Shown here: positions 38,001 to 47,123 of the stretch, piece by piece
How the letters are laid out: the number at the start of each line of letters is the position of its first letter
Position numbering within the stretch: the first letter of the stretch is position 1
Assembly (NCBI RefSeq): GCF_023343835.1
Contig: NC_064447.1
Coordinates: 868,001 to 932,000 of the forward strand
Direction: 5' to 3'
DNA: 64,000 nucleotides
Source of the DNA: Lagopus muta
Taxonomy: Eukaryota; Chordata; Aves; Galliformes; Phasianidae
Program-made: the position numbers and the translations under genes
Notes under the pieces: model-generated
Seen by the model: only the letters and a program-made list of their open reading frames with translations
The model's database searches: none
What the model was told of the DNA's origin: nothing

Positions 38001-41000
38001 TGACAGTTTGTACAGAGATTCTGTAGGCCTTTGAACTATGACATCTCTAAAACGCCACCACTTCCAGCCTTTGCGTCTCCCAAGTGCTTCTGTGCAAACA
38101 ACACAGCTCCTGGCAGCACCAACAAACTCAGCAATACCAATAATGCCATCACAGGGACTTGCTTTATTTCTATTTCCCCTTGATTTTGCTCTCGTTTCTA
38201 GTCAAATTCTTTGCATGTGTTTGTGTTCCTCAAAACCAGACCTAAGCTGCTATTTCTTACCCATGGCTTTACCCCACTTTGCACAGAAAAACAAGACTCC
38301 AACTGGCACCACATGCTAAGGGAAATACAACACTTCAAGATCCTCAATTTTCGCCCAGACAGGACAAAGATCTCCAAATAATTACAGTAAATGCTTCTAC
38401 ACTGAAGCATTCCACATCCACATTCCACATCTTAACAACAGTTCAGCATAATTTTTCCAAGTGAATAAAGCTGGCAGCTGGCAGAAGCCCATCTCAAAGA
38501 CAGCCACAGAACAGGACAGACTGCGCAGTGTTAGCACCAAAGCTTCGTGTAAAGCACAGTTTATCTACAATCCTGACTGGCTGAAACACAAAGCAAAGCA
38601 CGGCTCAATTCAGCATCAACAACTCGAGCACACAATTTTCTAGATTTTTATAAAGATTTCACTCTGTTGCCCAAACAGTCATTGCAAACTGCACTCCAGG
38701 ACCAAATACACCAACCATGTAGAAACATCCAAGCCATGGCACAGGAAGGTACACAGCAGACAGCCTTCTTCAACCTTCAGCTATGACAAATAACTGTGGG
38801 AAACCACACTTTCAAGACCAGGCTCTAGATGAGGTTCTGAAATCAAGTATCTCTCAGTAAAATGGGGTAAGAGATTCAGTACTGAAATCCTTAACTGAGG
38901 GAACTCAGCTATGCTACAAGGGCACAGTGCAGCGACAGCTGCTCTTAGCATTAAAAAATGCTTCTGTAAGACACTGAAAGCAAGTGACTGAACCAGCTCA
39001 AAACCTTTGAAGCTGCTCTCTGTCCTGCTTGCCTGGCCTTTAGATCCAGTTACATGCTGCACATACACTCTAAACACTCCTTTTAAAGGATTATGAGCTC
39101 TATATAAACAGCCTTCAGATTGGTGGTGTTTCAGGAACAAGCAGAATTCACTTCTTGCTTTCCTAGAGCCATAATTCAATTTAAACGTATGTTTCCTCCC
39201 TTAGCTTTTACCACAACTTAGGATGGAATAGTCCTTACTGAAAGAAATGAGGCAGCAGATGCTGCAGAGGGGTAAACTTACAAAGTGAACAGTACCTGCT
39301 GCAGTTTCCACTGCTTGTCTTCCCGGAATGCAAAATGCAGGAGCTGATTACTTCTGGGCATTTTCAAATTAAGGTCCTTGAAGAAAGAAGCCAACACATC
39401 AGAGCAAGCAATCCCCACATGCAGAACATAGAGGCTGCCAATCCATTCTGCCTCTCACACCATCTTGGCAAGCTGCTAAAAGCCATTCCACCATGGTCAG
39501 AACATCAGTCCTTTTCCAAGAAGATGTTAAAACCACAGATAAGCTGAAGGGAATTTAGCATACCAAGAACCAGGCAGGAAGCACCATCTCATCTCCAAAG
39601 TCTTCTCTCAAGAGAGCTTGAAATTACAACAATGCAAGTAGTAAAGGCAGAGAATCCCCATAAAAGCTGACTGCACCATAGGAATTTCAGTGCCAGCTGG
39701 TATGACTACCAACATAACCTCCATCAATTATGCTTCTTTCTTGAAGCCAAAGAGGTAAAACTTTTGCAAAAAGTCCAAGTCTAAGGGTCTATATGGTCTA
39801 AACTACAACCAAAGACATCTCTTATCCACTGCCAGTTCAAATGGCATCAAGAGTGCAGTGGTATGCCATGGAGGGGGAGCGCTCAAAATGCTGGATCTTG
39901 AAAAATTTCAACAGTCCTTGAAACATTAAGGATTTAAGGCCTATTAAGGAAGACAAGAAATACTTATTGATCCCTTTTAAAGCATAGCAACGAAGACCTC
40001 TCCCACATCTCTTTATGGTACAAAGTACGGATATACTTACAGCTTGACACAAGGCATCTCCTTGCAGTGTCAACACACCTTTTACCTGGTCCATGCTGAA
40101 ATGAAAAGAATGAGAAGAAAATCTGGGTAACACAGGTCATAGGAGACAACAGACACCCACACACACTGCCAGCAAGCACTGTTCCTCCCCAGGCCATGCA
40201 GCCAGCCACGCTCCCCTCCCTCTGGGGGTCAGGTGGACTCTACAAACACATCCAAATCCCTAGTTCTTGGTGTTCTGCCATACACTGTGCACCACCACAC
40301 CCTGCCTGCCCTACCTAAAACATCACGTTCTGTTCCAAACAGGGTTTATTTCATGTGTCACCTATCAACACTCTGGCTGCTGTTACAAACAAAAAAAGCA
40401 TACCCCATGCCCGTTCAAAGGTCCTGCAAGATGGCTCACACCCCCAGCAAACAGTGGGGGAGGGTTGAGGTGCCTGGGCTGTAAAACTCACTTTCCCATA
40501 CCTTACATAGTAAGGTGCTTCAGATTTGCACTTTTTAAGATCCACCTCGGAAAAACGAGGAATAAAAGCTAGGCTCATTTTAATGCTGTAAGATTTGAAG
40601 ACTGTGATTTTCAAAAACAAGACAGGAATGCTGCACCCTTCTTTGGCGCTCGCTATGCTGCCTCTAAGCAGCAAGGCACTCTGCTATGCCCATGGCTTGT
40701 AACCCTGCCAAGGCACAGACATTCAGACAGAGGACTATGCTGTAGATCAAAAAATGGACAGCTATTTCAGAACTACACTTCTGAAGGACCACATACAAAG
40801 CTCTGTTTGTTCTGTGTCAAGGAGATTTAGCATTGTTATCTTAGGGAAATTACAACAATGCTTAAGATTTATCCAAGGTCAGAGTCAGAGCAGGTCTTGT
40901 AGGTTAAGCTCACAGATCCCAGAATCAAATGTCCCTTGGCAAGAACTGCTGACAGCAGTGCACAGATGCAGTACACCAGCACGTGGTCAGGGATCAATGA

Positions 41001-43448
41001 CTGTATTACAGAGACAGTAGGAAGCTGCAAAAGTCCAGTCAAAACAGCCCCTGAAACATGAATACAGACAAACTGCTAAAGTAACCTGCCATAAGAATTT
41101 GTTTTTCCATAAGGCAAAATCCCATACGGAATGAGGCCCCTTTATTTCAGCAGTGCCACGGGAACCGTTCCCAAAGACATCTGGGAGGCAGCATTCCTTC
41201 ACCACCAAAGCACAGAAAATGGCCCCACAAGGGGGGAATCGCGGCCCCAGCAGCAACACCACTTACCCTGCCACACTCAGCACGAAGCTCTCCTGCTTGG
41301 CTGCTCCTTCCGAGCCCCCCGCTGGCAGGGCGAACCTGTGGGAGGCCTCCTGCCCCAGAGAGAGAGCAGTGAGTGCTGGAGCCCCCAGGCCTGGCACGCC
41401 TCAGCCTGGGCACAGGGAGAGGCAGAACAATGCCAACAAGAGGCCTGGACCTGTGCAGTCACTTCTGTGAGCCTCCAGCACCCTGCCCAGTGATCACAAG
41501 AGAACAGAGACATCCCCTGACTCTTGTATGGGCACCAGCATGCCACGGCTCACCCCAGAGTCACAACAGAGCAGAGCTGTCCACTGTCAGAGAGCCACTT
41601 CATGCAGCTTCACAGTCATGCCTGCAGGGCTCTCCCACAGCACCCCCAAGGATCAGCCCTTCTGACTGGTTATACTGGCCACTGACTGTCCTGCAGCCAT
41701 ACCTCATCTTTAAAACTAAGACATTCTTCAAAAGCAGTACAATATATACAGAAACTGGAGGTCATCTTCACCCCTATTGGGCCATATGCCACGTCAGAGC
41801 TACAATCCTTCCTCCTTGGGCATCTTCTTCCCATCATCCCCTCATATTTGTCCCTGCTCTTGCACCACCCACTACCCCCACCTGAGCAGGTGATGCAGAG
41901 AAGTGGTATGTTGGGGGAAAAGTGGGCTCAAATGGGGGGGGGGGAGGGCATGCGTGCAAGTTACTGCATGAGCAGTAGCTTGCTAGCTGAAGGCAAGCGT
42001 ACTGCTTCCTGCCCTCACATGGCAGATTTCTTGGAAGATTCAGATTCTCTGTTCTGAAAACATTCATGCCCCAAAAATAGCCTGGGACACACACCTGGCT
42101 GCTTCCACACGTCCCTCCAGAGCATGGAGCATGGAGGATGCTCCATGTCAAGAATGGAACATCCTCAGAGAGCACAGCTTCACTGCAAGTGTTCAAAACC
42201 AGACAGCTGGCAAACCCTTGGGACAGCACAACAAACAGTTGATGGCTCTTTCTGTACACTCCCTACTGAGATTTCTCCTCCCAGCAAACAGCAAACAGGC
42301 AAACTCTCAGCACAGAGGTGCATGAAACACATTGCCCTTACCTTCAAAATATCCTGCAGCTGTTTCAAAACAGCATGGACCTCTTCCTGTAACAGCCATT
42401 TAAACTCTTCTTCCTACATTGCGGAAAGACAGCAGCAGAAGCATTAGAACTATTTGCCAAACACTAGAAATAAACGTAACTGACATAAGAAAATGATTTA
42501 AGCTGTAAATAGAATGCAACGTGTGTTATCTTTGCATCACGTTATTAGGAGAAGAAAGATCATTTTTCTGCTGGATGTGTTCAGAGGCCTTGTGGCCTTG
42601 TTCTCTGCTCCATCCCAGACAACTCAATTCTCCACATTCCCGCCCTGACTTTAATAAAACAGAATTTGCACAAATCACTGCACCAATAATCACACCACTA
42701 AGAATCACAGAATCAAGGTCAGAAAAGACCTCCAAGCTCATCCCGTCCCACCATCCACCAACACAGCACACCGTGCCAGTCACTGCCACATCCGCAGTTC
42801 TTCAACACCTCCATGCACGGTGACTGCAGTGACCCCCAGCTCCCCGTGCAGCCCATCGCAGTGCCTCAGCACCCCTTCTGAGAAGCTTTGCCTGTTCTCC
42901 AACCTGAACTCCCCCTGGTGCAACCCGTGGCCGCTCCCTCTCATCCTATGGCCGTTACACGATACGGGCAGGCTGAGAGATTTGGGGCCGTCCAGCCTGG
43001 AGAACGCTCCATGGAGCTTTCCTGTGCCTAAAGGAGGCCTAAAAGAAAGCTGAGAGGGACTCTTTATCAAGGAGTGCAGCGATAACACAGGGGCACAACG
43101 GACTCAGGACTCCGTGCCGTCGGAGCGGGCACCTCCGCCTCTGCAGCGACCTCTGTCCTCGGGGTCCTCGAGGGCAGGGACCCCCAGCAGCCACCCCGGC
43201 AGCTCGGACACGCGCACGGCAGCGGCTCTCACACGGGATTGTACCGCGCCCGCCCAGGGGCAGCTCGGCCCCGTTAAAGCGCTTCGAAGGGGGCGCCGCC
43301 GGGGCAGGACGGGAAGGGACGAAGCCCCGCGGCTTCACCCGCAGTGCCGCCCCGCCGCCGGTGCATTCGGTCATCACGGCGGCTCCGAGTCCCCGCCCGC
43401 ACTCACCAGCACCGCTCGCTCCGCCGAGCTCACCATGGCCGCCGCCAT
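32038..43448 (-). CDS. ROGDI: ROGDI homologue, complete (11 coding exons)
   Basis: ROGDI is the vertebrate relative of yeast Rav2; with DMXL and WDR7 proteins it regulates assembly of the V-ATPase proton pump and acts in neurons (loss in humans causes Kohlschutter-Tonz syndrome; established knowledge). The CDS joins, in minus order, 43448-43407, 42413-42342, 41349-41267, 40095-40041, 39376-39296, 37063-36968, 34757-34659, 34170-34057, 33310-33261, 32747-32621 and 32079-32038: 861 bases, 286 residues, against 287 in human. All junctions are GT-AG and in frame. Recognisable blocks include [19 protein letters not shown] (exon 2), [61 protein letters not shown] and a C-terminus [13 protein letters not shown]. 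Start chosen at the first ATG, followed by a second in-frame ATG four codons on; human also has two. CR1 copies lie in introns 1 and 6. Upstream lies a CpG island with CCAAT boxes. Confidence 0.95.
32621..32747 (-). CDS. ROGDI: ROGDI coding exon 10
   Basis: Acceptor CCAG|TGAGTTC, donor AAG|GTAATG. Its first base completes a Phe codon; encodes [16 protein letters not shown] through QLCQQLKDK, with [13 protein letters not shown] in the middle. Confidence 0.94.
33261..33310 (-). CDS. ROGDI: ROGDI coding exon 9
   Basis: Acceptor TTAG|AACTTC, donor ATGTT|GTAAGT; encodes [16 protein letters not shown] plus two bases of Phe. Confidence 0.94.
34057..34170 (-). CDS. ROGDI: ROGDI coding exon 8
   Basis: Acceptor CACTAG|AAAATG, donor CCAAG|GTGATG; 38 codons, [19 protein letters not shown] through VLQPSTTK. 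Confidence 0.94.
34659..34757 (-). CDS. ROGDI: ROGDI coding exon 7
   Basis: Acceptor TTTCCAG|CTTATG, donor CTCACA|GTAAGT; 33 codons, [16 protein letters not shown] then [17 protein letters not shown], nearly identical to human. Confidence 0.95.
35235..35740 (+). mobile_element. CR1 LINE in ROGDI intron 6, sense (antisense to ROGDI)
   Basis: Carries GTGCAAAGTCCTGAACCCAG, GGAAGCTCAGAGGGCTGGAG, CCTAGAGAACGCTCCAGG, AAGAAAGCTGGAGAGGAAC, TCTTTATCAAGGAGTGCAG and GAGGCTGCCCAGAGAAGC in the standard CR1 order, stopping before the tail. Confidence 0.85.
36530..36680 (+). mobile_element. CR1 LINE 3' tail in the ROGDI exon 6-7 intron, sense
   Basis: GAGTCTCCTTCTCTGGAGAT, CCACCTGGACACTTTCCTG and the tail AACTGTGATTCTGTGAT mark the last 150 bases of a CR1 copy. 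It lies 288 bases from exon 6. Confidence 0.8.
36968..37063 (-). CDS. ROGDI: ROGDI coding exon 6
   Basis: Acceptor TTGCAG|ATCCAG, donor CTCAAG|GTGAGG; 32 codons, [19 protein letters not shown] then [13 protein letters not shown]. Confidence 0.95.
39296..39376 (-). CDS. ROGDI: ROGDI coding exon 5
   Basis: Acceptor TTCAAG|GACCTT, donor CAGCAG|GTACTG; 27 codons, [19 protein letters not shown] then DKQWKLQQ. Confidence 0.95.
40041..40095 (-). CDS. ROGDI: ROGDI coding exon 4
   Basis: Acceptor TTTCAG|CATGGA, donor CAAGCT|GTAAGT. The first base completes a Gly codon; encodes [18 protein letters not shown]. Confidence 0.95.
41267..41349 (-). CDS. ROGDI: ROGDI coding exon 3
   Basis: Acceptor GGGGCAG|GAGGCC, donor GCAGG|GTAAGT; encodes [18 protein letters not shown] then QESFVLSVA plus two bases of Gly. 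GC-rich, the least conserved exon relative to human. Confidence 0.93.
42342..42413 (-). CDS. ROGDI: ROGDI coding exon 2
   Basis: Acceptor AATGTAG|GAAGAA, donor TTGAAG|GTAAGG; 24 codons, [16 protein letters not shown] then KQLQDILK, the conserved N-terminal helix. Confidence 0.95.
42703..43095 (-). mobile_element. CR1 LINE with inverted 5' segment, in ROGDI intron 1
   Basis: Two parts meet head to head near 42960. 42703-42959 is the CR1 3' end on the minus strand (reversed tail AAGAATCACAGAATCAAGG, AAGACCTCCAAGCTCATCC, then TCTCATCCTATGGCCG). 42964-43095 is CR1 on the plus strand (GGCAGGCTGAGAGATTT, CCTGGAGAACGCTCC, AAAGGAGGCC, TCTTTATCAAGGAGTGCAGCG). The two parts come from consecutive, hardly overlapping regions of the CR1 map and share the breakpoint, which is the layout of a 5'-inverted insertion. 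Confidence 0.75.
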
Positions 43449-43760
43449 CCTACCACCAGCCCCGCCCCAAACTCCCCCATTGGCTGTCTACCCCGCCTCC
43501 AGCCCTGCCCACGCCACGCTCTATTGGCTGTCGATCAGCGTCCACTTCCGCCCCACACTCCCTATTGGCTATCGCCCCGCAAGGAACACCGCTTCCTCCC
43601 TCCCCTATTGGCTGCCATCACGCCCCCAGCTCTTTTCCTCTCTTATTGGCTGCCGTCCCTCTCCTAGTCCCGCCCTCCGCTGGACTGAGGCGCGGCGGTG
43701 ACGCGGGAAGAAGGGCGGGGCGGGGCCATGGCGCCTGCCGGGCTCTGCTGTCCTGCAGCC
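43100..43760 (-). promoter_or_regulatory. ROGDI: ROGDI CpG island promoter with five CCAAT boxes
   Basis: CpG-rich from intron 1 through the upstream region. Upstream of the ATG, ATTGG (CCAAT on the minus strand) occurs at 43479, 43523, 43564, 43607 and 43645, each as AGCCAAT on the ROGDI strand. A GGGCGGGGCGGGG double GC box lies at about 43714-43726. No TATA box was seen. The nearest CCAAT is only about 30 bases from the ATG, so transcription may start inside the array or the leader may be very short. Confidence 0.75.
43407..43448 (-). CDS. ROGDI: ROGDI coding exon 1 (start codon)
   Basis: ATG at 43448-43446; donor GTGCTG|GTGAGT. Encodes [14 protein letters not shown]. The second ATG at position 5 is an alternative start. 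The human protein also begins Ala-rich and reaches AERAVLEEEF at the same place. Confidence 0.92.
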
Positions 43761-43826
43761 GCCTTACAGCATTACGGACGGGAGCAGCGCTCCCCCTCCT
43801 TCAGCGCTGACGTAGCAGTGAGATAG
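43728..43826 (+). CDS. Small open frame divergent from ROGDI (32 codons), doubtful
   Basis: ATG at 43728 in a good initiation context (GGGGCCATGG), just downstream of GC boxes, running 32 codons to TAG at 43824-43826. It lies on the plus strand in the ROGDI/GLYR1 gap. No recognised similarity; composition is that of a CpG island. It could be the start of an antisense or divergent transcript, or chance. Confidence 0.15.
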   Translation: MAPAGLCCPAAALQHYGREQRSPSFSADVAVR

Positions 43827-43849
43827 CCTGCAGAAACGGCCACAACAAC

Positions 43850-46800
43850 GTCGTGTTACCAAGAAAGGTTTTATTCTTTTTGCCAGTAGCTTTGTTAATT
43901 GCACAAAAAATCTTTTTGACTTGCCATTTAAACATCTTCACACATCCTATTCTGAATGACAAATGTTAATTAAAAACAAGGCAAAAAATAAAAATTCACA
44001 ACCTTAATTAACGATAGGATCTATCATTGAGAAGAAAAGAAACTGCTTTTCTTACAAGCTTCTCACAAGTGTCACATTGTCTCTTTAAAAAGGAGGGAGT
44101 CAAAAAAAACGCAATTTGCTAAAACAAATCATCGTAAAAAGGAACTTTACAGAATTGTCAACAATATTAAGACAACACTGACTAGCCAGTTTTATCAGAG
44201 CATCTCTCAATCCACAGCTCCCCCCTCCCCGGACCTCAGGCCTAGGAACAGAGCAAGACCCACCTTCGGAGGCGACAGACATAAATAAAAGAACCCAAGC
44301 GAAGCTGACGGTCAGCCTCACGCAGCATCTGCCAACAGCCCACTTTCCACCATTTAACCCCTCTTCCTTTCTCTGCATCCACTCCCAAGCTCCCTGCCCC
44401 ACGCAGAGCCTGCGCCCGCCTCCCCACCACAGAGGCTGCAGGAACAGCTGGCAGCACCCACAGGAAGAACCACCTCTGCTCTGAGAAAGGCAGCATTTCT
44501 GGGAAATGAGACCTGCAGCTCCGAGGCGCCTTGGGATCCCTCTCACACGGATGGCTCTCTGAATTCACTTTGCAATGCACGTCGTGAGACTTGAGAGCTC
44601 CTCTTGCATTCCCAGTTAGCAGAAGCACCGTGGAGTAAAAAGAGATGATAACACCCCCTCCTTGATGACACCCACTCCGACCCATTCTTCAATACACTCC
44701 AAGAGACTGCTGCACTGACCTGCAACAGTTCTGTGCTCAATGGGTCTGGGACAGCACCTCCCATTCCCTTATTTCCCAAACACACCTCAAGCTGCAAGAC
44801 ACGTGGGCTTATCCCCTGCCCACAAAACACAGTTATCCGCAGATGCCCTGAATACGTGATTTCCTAACTGCAGTGTGTTTAATCAAGGTCTGCTGATGCT
44901 AACAGCTCTGTGAGATGGGAAATGTGTAAAGGTTGGAAGCAGGCCGATGGGTGCTTTTCCTGGGTATTTATATGTGCCTTTAATATGAATATCTACATGC
45001 AGGATGACAGCTGTATTGCCAAAGAAACATGTATGCATAACTAATACTGCTCAGAGATACCACTGACAAATGGGCAAAGAAATGCCTAACAGATCTATTA
45101 CTAGATGTTCGCCACAGGACACAATGCGTAACACAGTATTAGCCCACATGTAACAGTGACTGCAGTAGGAGAAATATTCACTCAAGTAACATTTATAGCA
45201 TTAGATGTTAGATGTCACATCTCACAACAAAGAACCTGATAACTTCCTCTGTTTCTTAACAAGGTGCCCCTGAACCATATACACTTGCTGCAGATAGCAG
45301 GATTGGTAAGAAATCCTAAGCCACAGGAGAATTTCCATAAATAGCCATTAAGTTCCTAGAAAAATAAGATGGTGAGAGGGGCAGACCTCAAGGATTTAGA
45401 GCAGCGTGGTCTAACTTTAATTTGCTTCCTTTCCTTTCAGAATCCCAGTCGAAGGGAGGAGATTGTGCCACTGTGCAGCGACTTTGACTAATAACATTTC
45501 TTACTGGCATTTTACTAACTCTCGAATCTAAAATGGAAGAATCCTCCTAAAAGGCTAACACTGAGAGGTTAAAAATAAACAAACACGCGCTGTGCATTTT
45601 TTTACAGACAGGCATCCTTTGGACTCTGGGTTGCTCTGCTACCAACGAAGATCATCTCTGCTCTTCAGCTTTGGCCTCTGCAGTTCAAGTCCCACATGTT
45701 TAGACTACAGCTCAGCAGCAGTATTAGCCTCCCATTATATCCACCAGTCTTCCTAGAAGTTGGTACCTGGCCACAAGCAGAGTCACAAGTACAGGGAATA
45801 TTCTCATGCTGTGCTAGTGCTGTACTCACAGTAGTAACACTAAGAATACTTGTGGAAAGTTTGACACGTACAAAGATCACTAATCATTACACAAAATATC
45901 CCTGTGAGGTAGGTAATTATCCCCCACCTTTGAAGATGGGCAATCAGGTTAACAGATAAAATGACCATGAAAAGGCCAGAGATAGCACGGGAAGGAGCTC
46001 AGGAGCATCCATCTCTTGGCACCATGATCATTCCCCTCACACCTTTCAGACTCATCACTCTGCTTGTGACTCTGCTACAATCCAAGACGCCTTTGTAATT
46101 ATTGACTCTAGGGTAAAAAAAAAGAAAGCAAATAGTAAAGCAACACAAACTAAGGCCAGGAGCAACCCCCTAAAGTTTGTTCCTTCACCAAATTAAACAC
46201 CTCTGGCTAAGTTTTAAGCTGAATGTTTATCTTGCAGCTTTTATGCAAATCTGTGTGAAGCTCCCATGCTGTTTGTGGGGTGGGCAGCTGCCATTAGCCT
46301 TTTAGGAGGCCACACTTACCTACACTGGTATTCTCCCATTTTCAGTAAGGTTTGTGTTCCCTATGCTAGAGTTGTCTGTACAGGGGAAGACTTGGATGCA
46401 ATCTGTTCTCAACAATATGAGGAATTCCTCCATCAAGGTGCTGGGGAGGTGGAAGTTTAAAAAGAAACAGAATCAAGACAGTGTTGCATGCAACCCCATT
46501 ACCTTCTGGAACTGTCATTCTCCTCCACGGGAGGTGCTTTGTTCTCAAACAGTGGGTGACAAACAGGAATGCTCCTCACCTTACTTGGGACCAAGGACTT
46601 TACAGATATTCACAGGTAGATGGGATGTAGTCACCTGTTCCCCTTGATGCAAAAAGTCCAACACACGCATTATTTCACAGCAAAGGAGAAAGGGGATCGT
46701 TAGAAACAGCATCTTGGACAAGCATACAAAGAAGAAAATAAAAGCAGCCAAGCAGCAGATTTCTGGCAGAGTTGCCTCAGAGCTTCTGAACAAGCCGCCA

Positions 46801-47048
46801 CTGTTCTGTTCCATGACTGTCAGTGCATGGCATGGATTTTCTAATTAGACTGCAACAATCCGAGCCCCCTCCTCCCCCCCTTCTGCCACCAGGGGAAGGC
46901 TGACCGCAGCAGCTGCCTCCACGGCAGATCTCAAAGTCTGTGTATAAAAGGAAATGGAGAGACAGAGATGGACTGGTCCAGAGTTAAAACCCAGTATCAT
47001 AATAATATTAATCAATAATCATAGTATTAACAGTAAGAATGGTGCAGC
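43850..47048 (-). other. GLYR1: GLYR1 3' UTR, about 3.2 kb
   Basis: Sequence after the GLYR1 stop codon down to the poly(A) signal at 43870. It contains no splice-flanked exon and no CR1 copy that I recognise; open frames here (up to about 148 codons) are chance. Length depends on which poly(A) site is used. Confidence 0.55.
43870..43875 (-). terminator. GLYR1: GLYR1 poly(A) signal
   Basis: TTTATT on the plus strand gives AATAAA on the minus strand. It is the last such signal before the ROGDI promoter and would end GLYR1 near 43850, about 420 bases from the ROGDI ATG. Confidence 0.6.
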
Positions 47049-47123
47049 CTAGTGGATGTAGGCCCTGTACACTGCAGACATGTCGTTGTCTGATTGGTCC
47101 AACGCTTTTGCTCGTTTATAGAC
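47049..47123 (-). CDS. GLYR1: GLYR1 last coding exon
   Basis: Acceptor TTCTGTAG|GTCTAT; encodes [16 protein letters not shown] then AVYRAYIH and TAG at 47051-47049. Confidence 0.96.
   Translation of the reverse strand, partial: VYKRAKALDQSDNDMSAVYRAYIH

Noticed and set aside
43114..43810. Overlapping plus-strand frames of 107-195 codons in the ROGDI promoter
   Set aside because: CpG-island composition (Pro, Arg, Ala, Ser) and overlap with ROGDI exon 1 on the other strand explain them.
44100..44685. Two minus-strand frames of about 148 codons
   Set aside because: They lie in the GLYR1 3' UTR and have no recognisable content.
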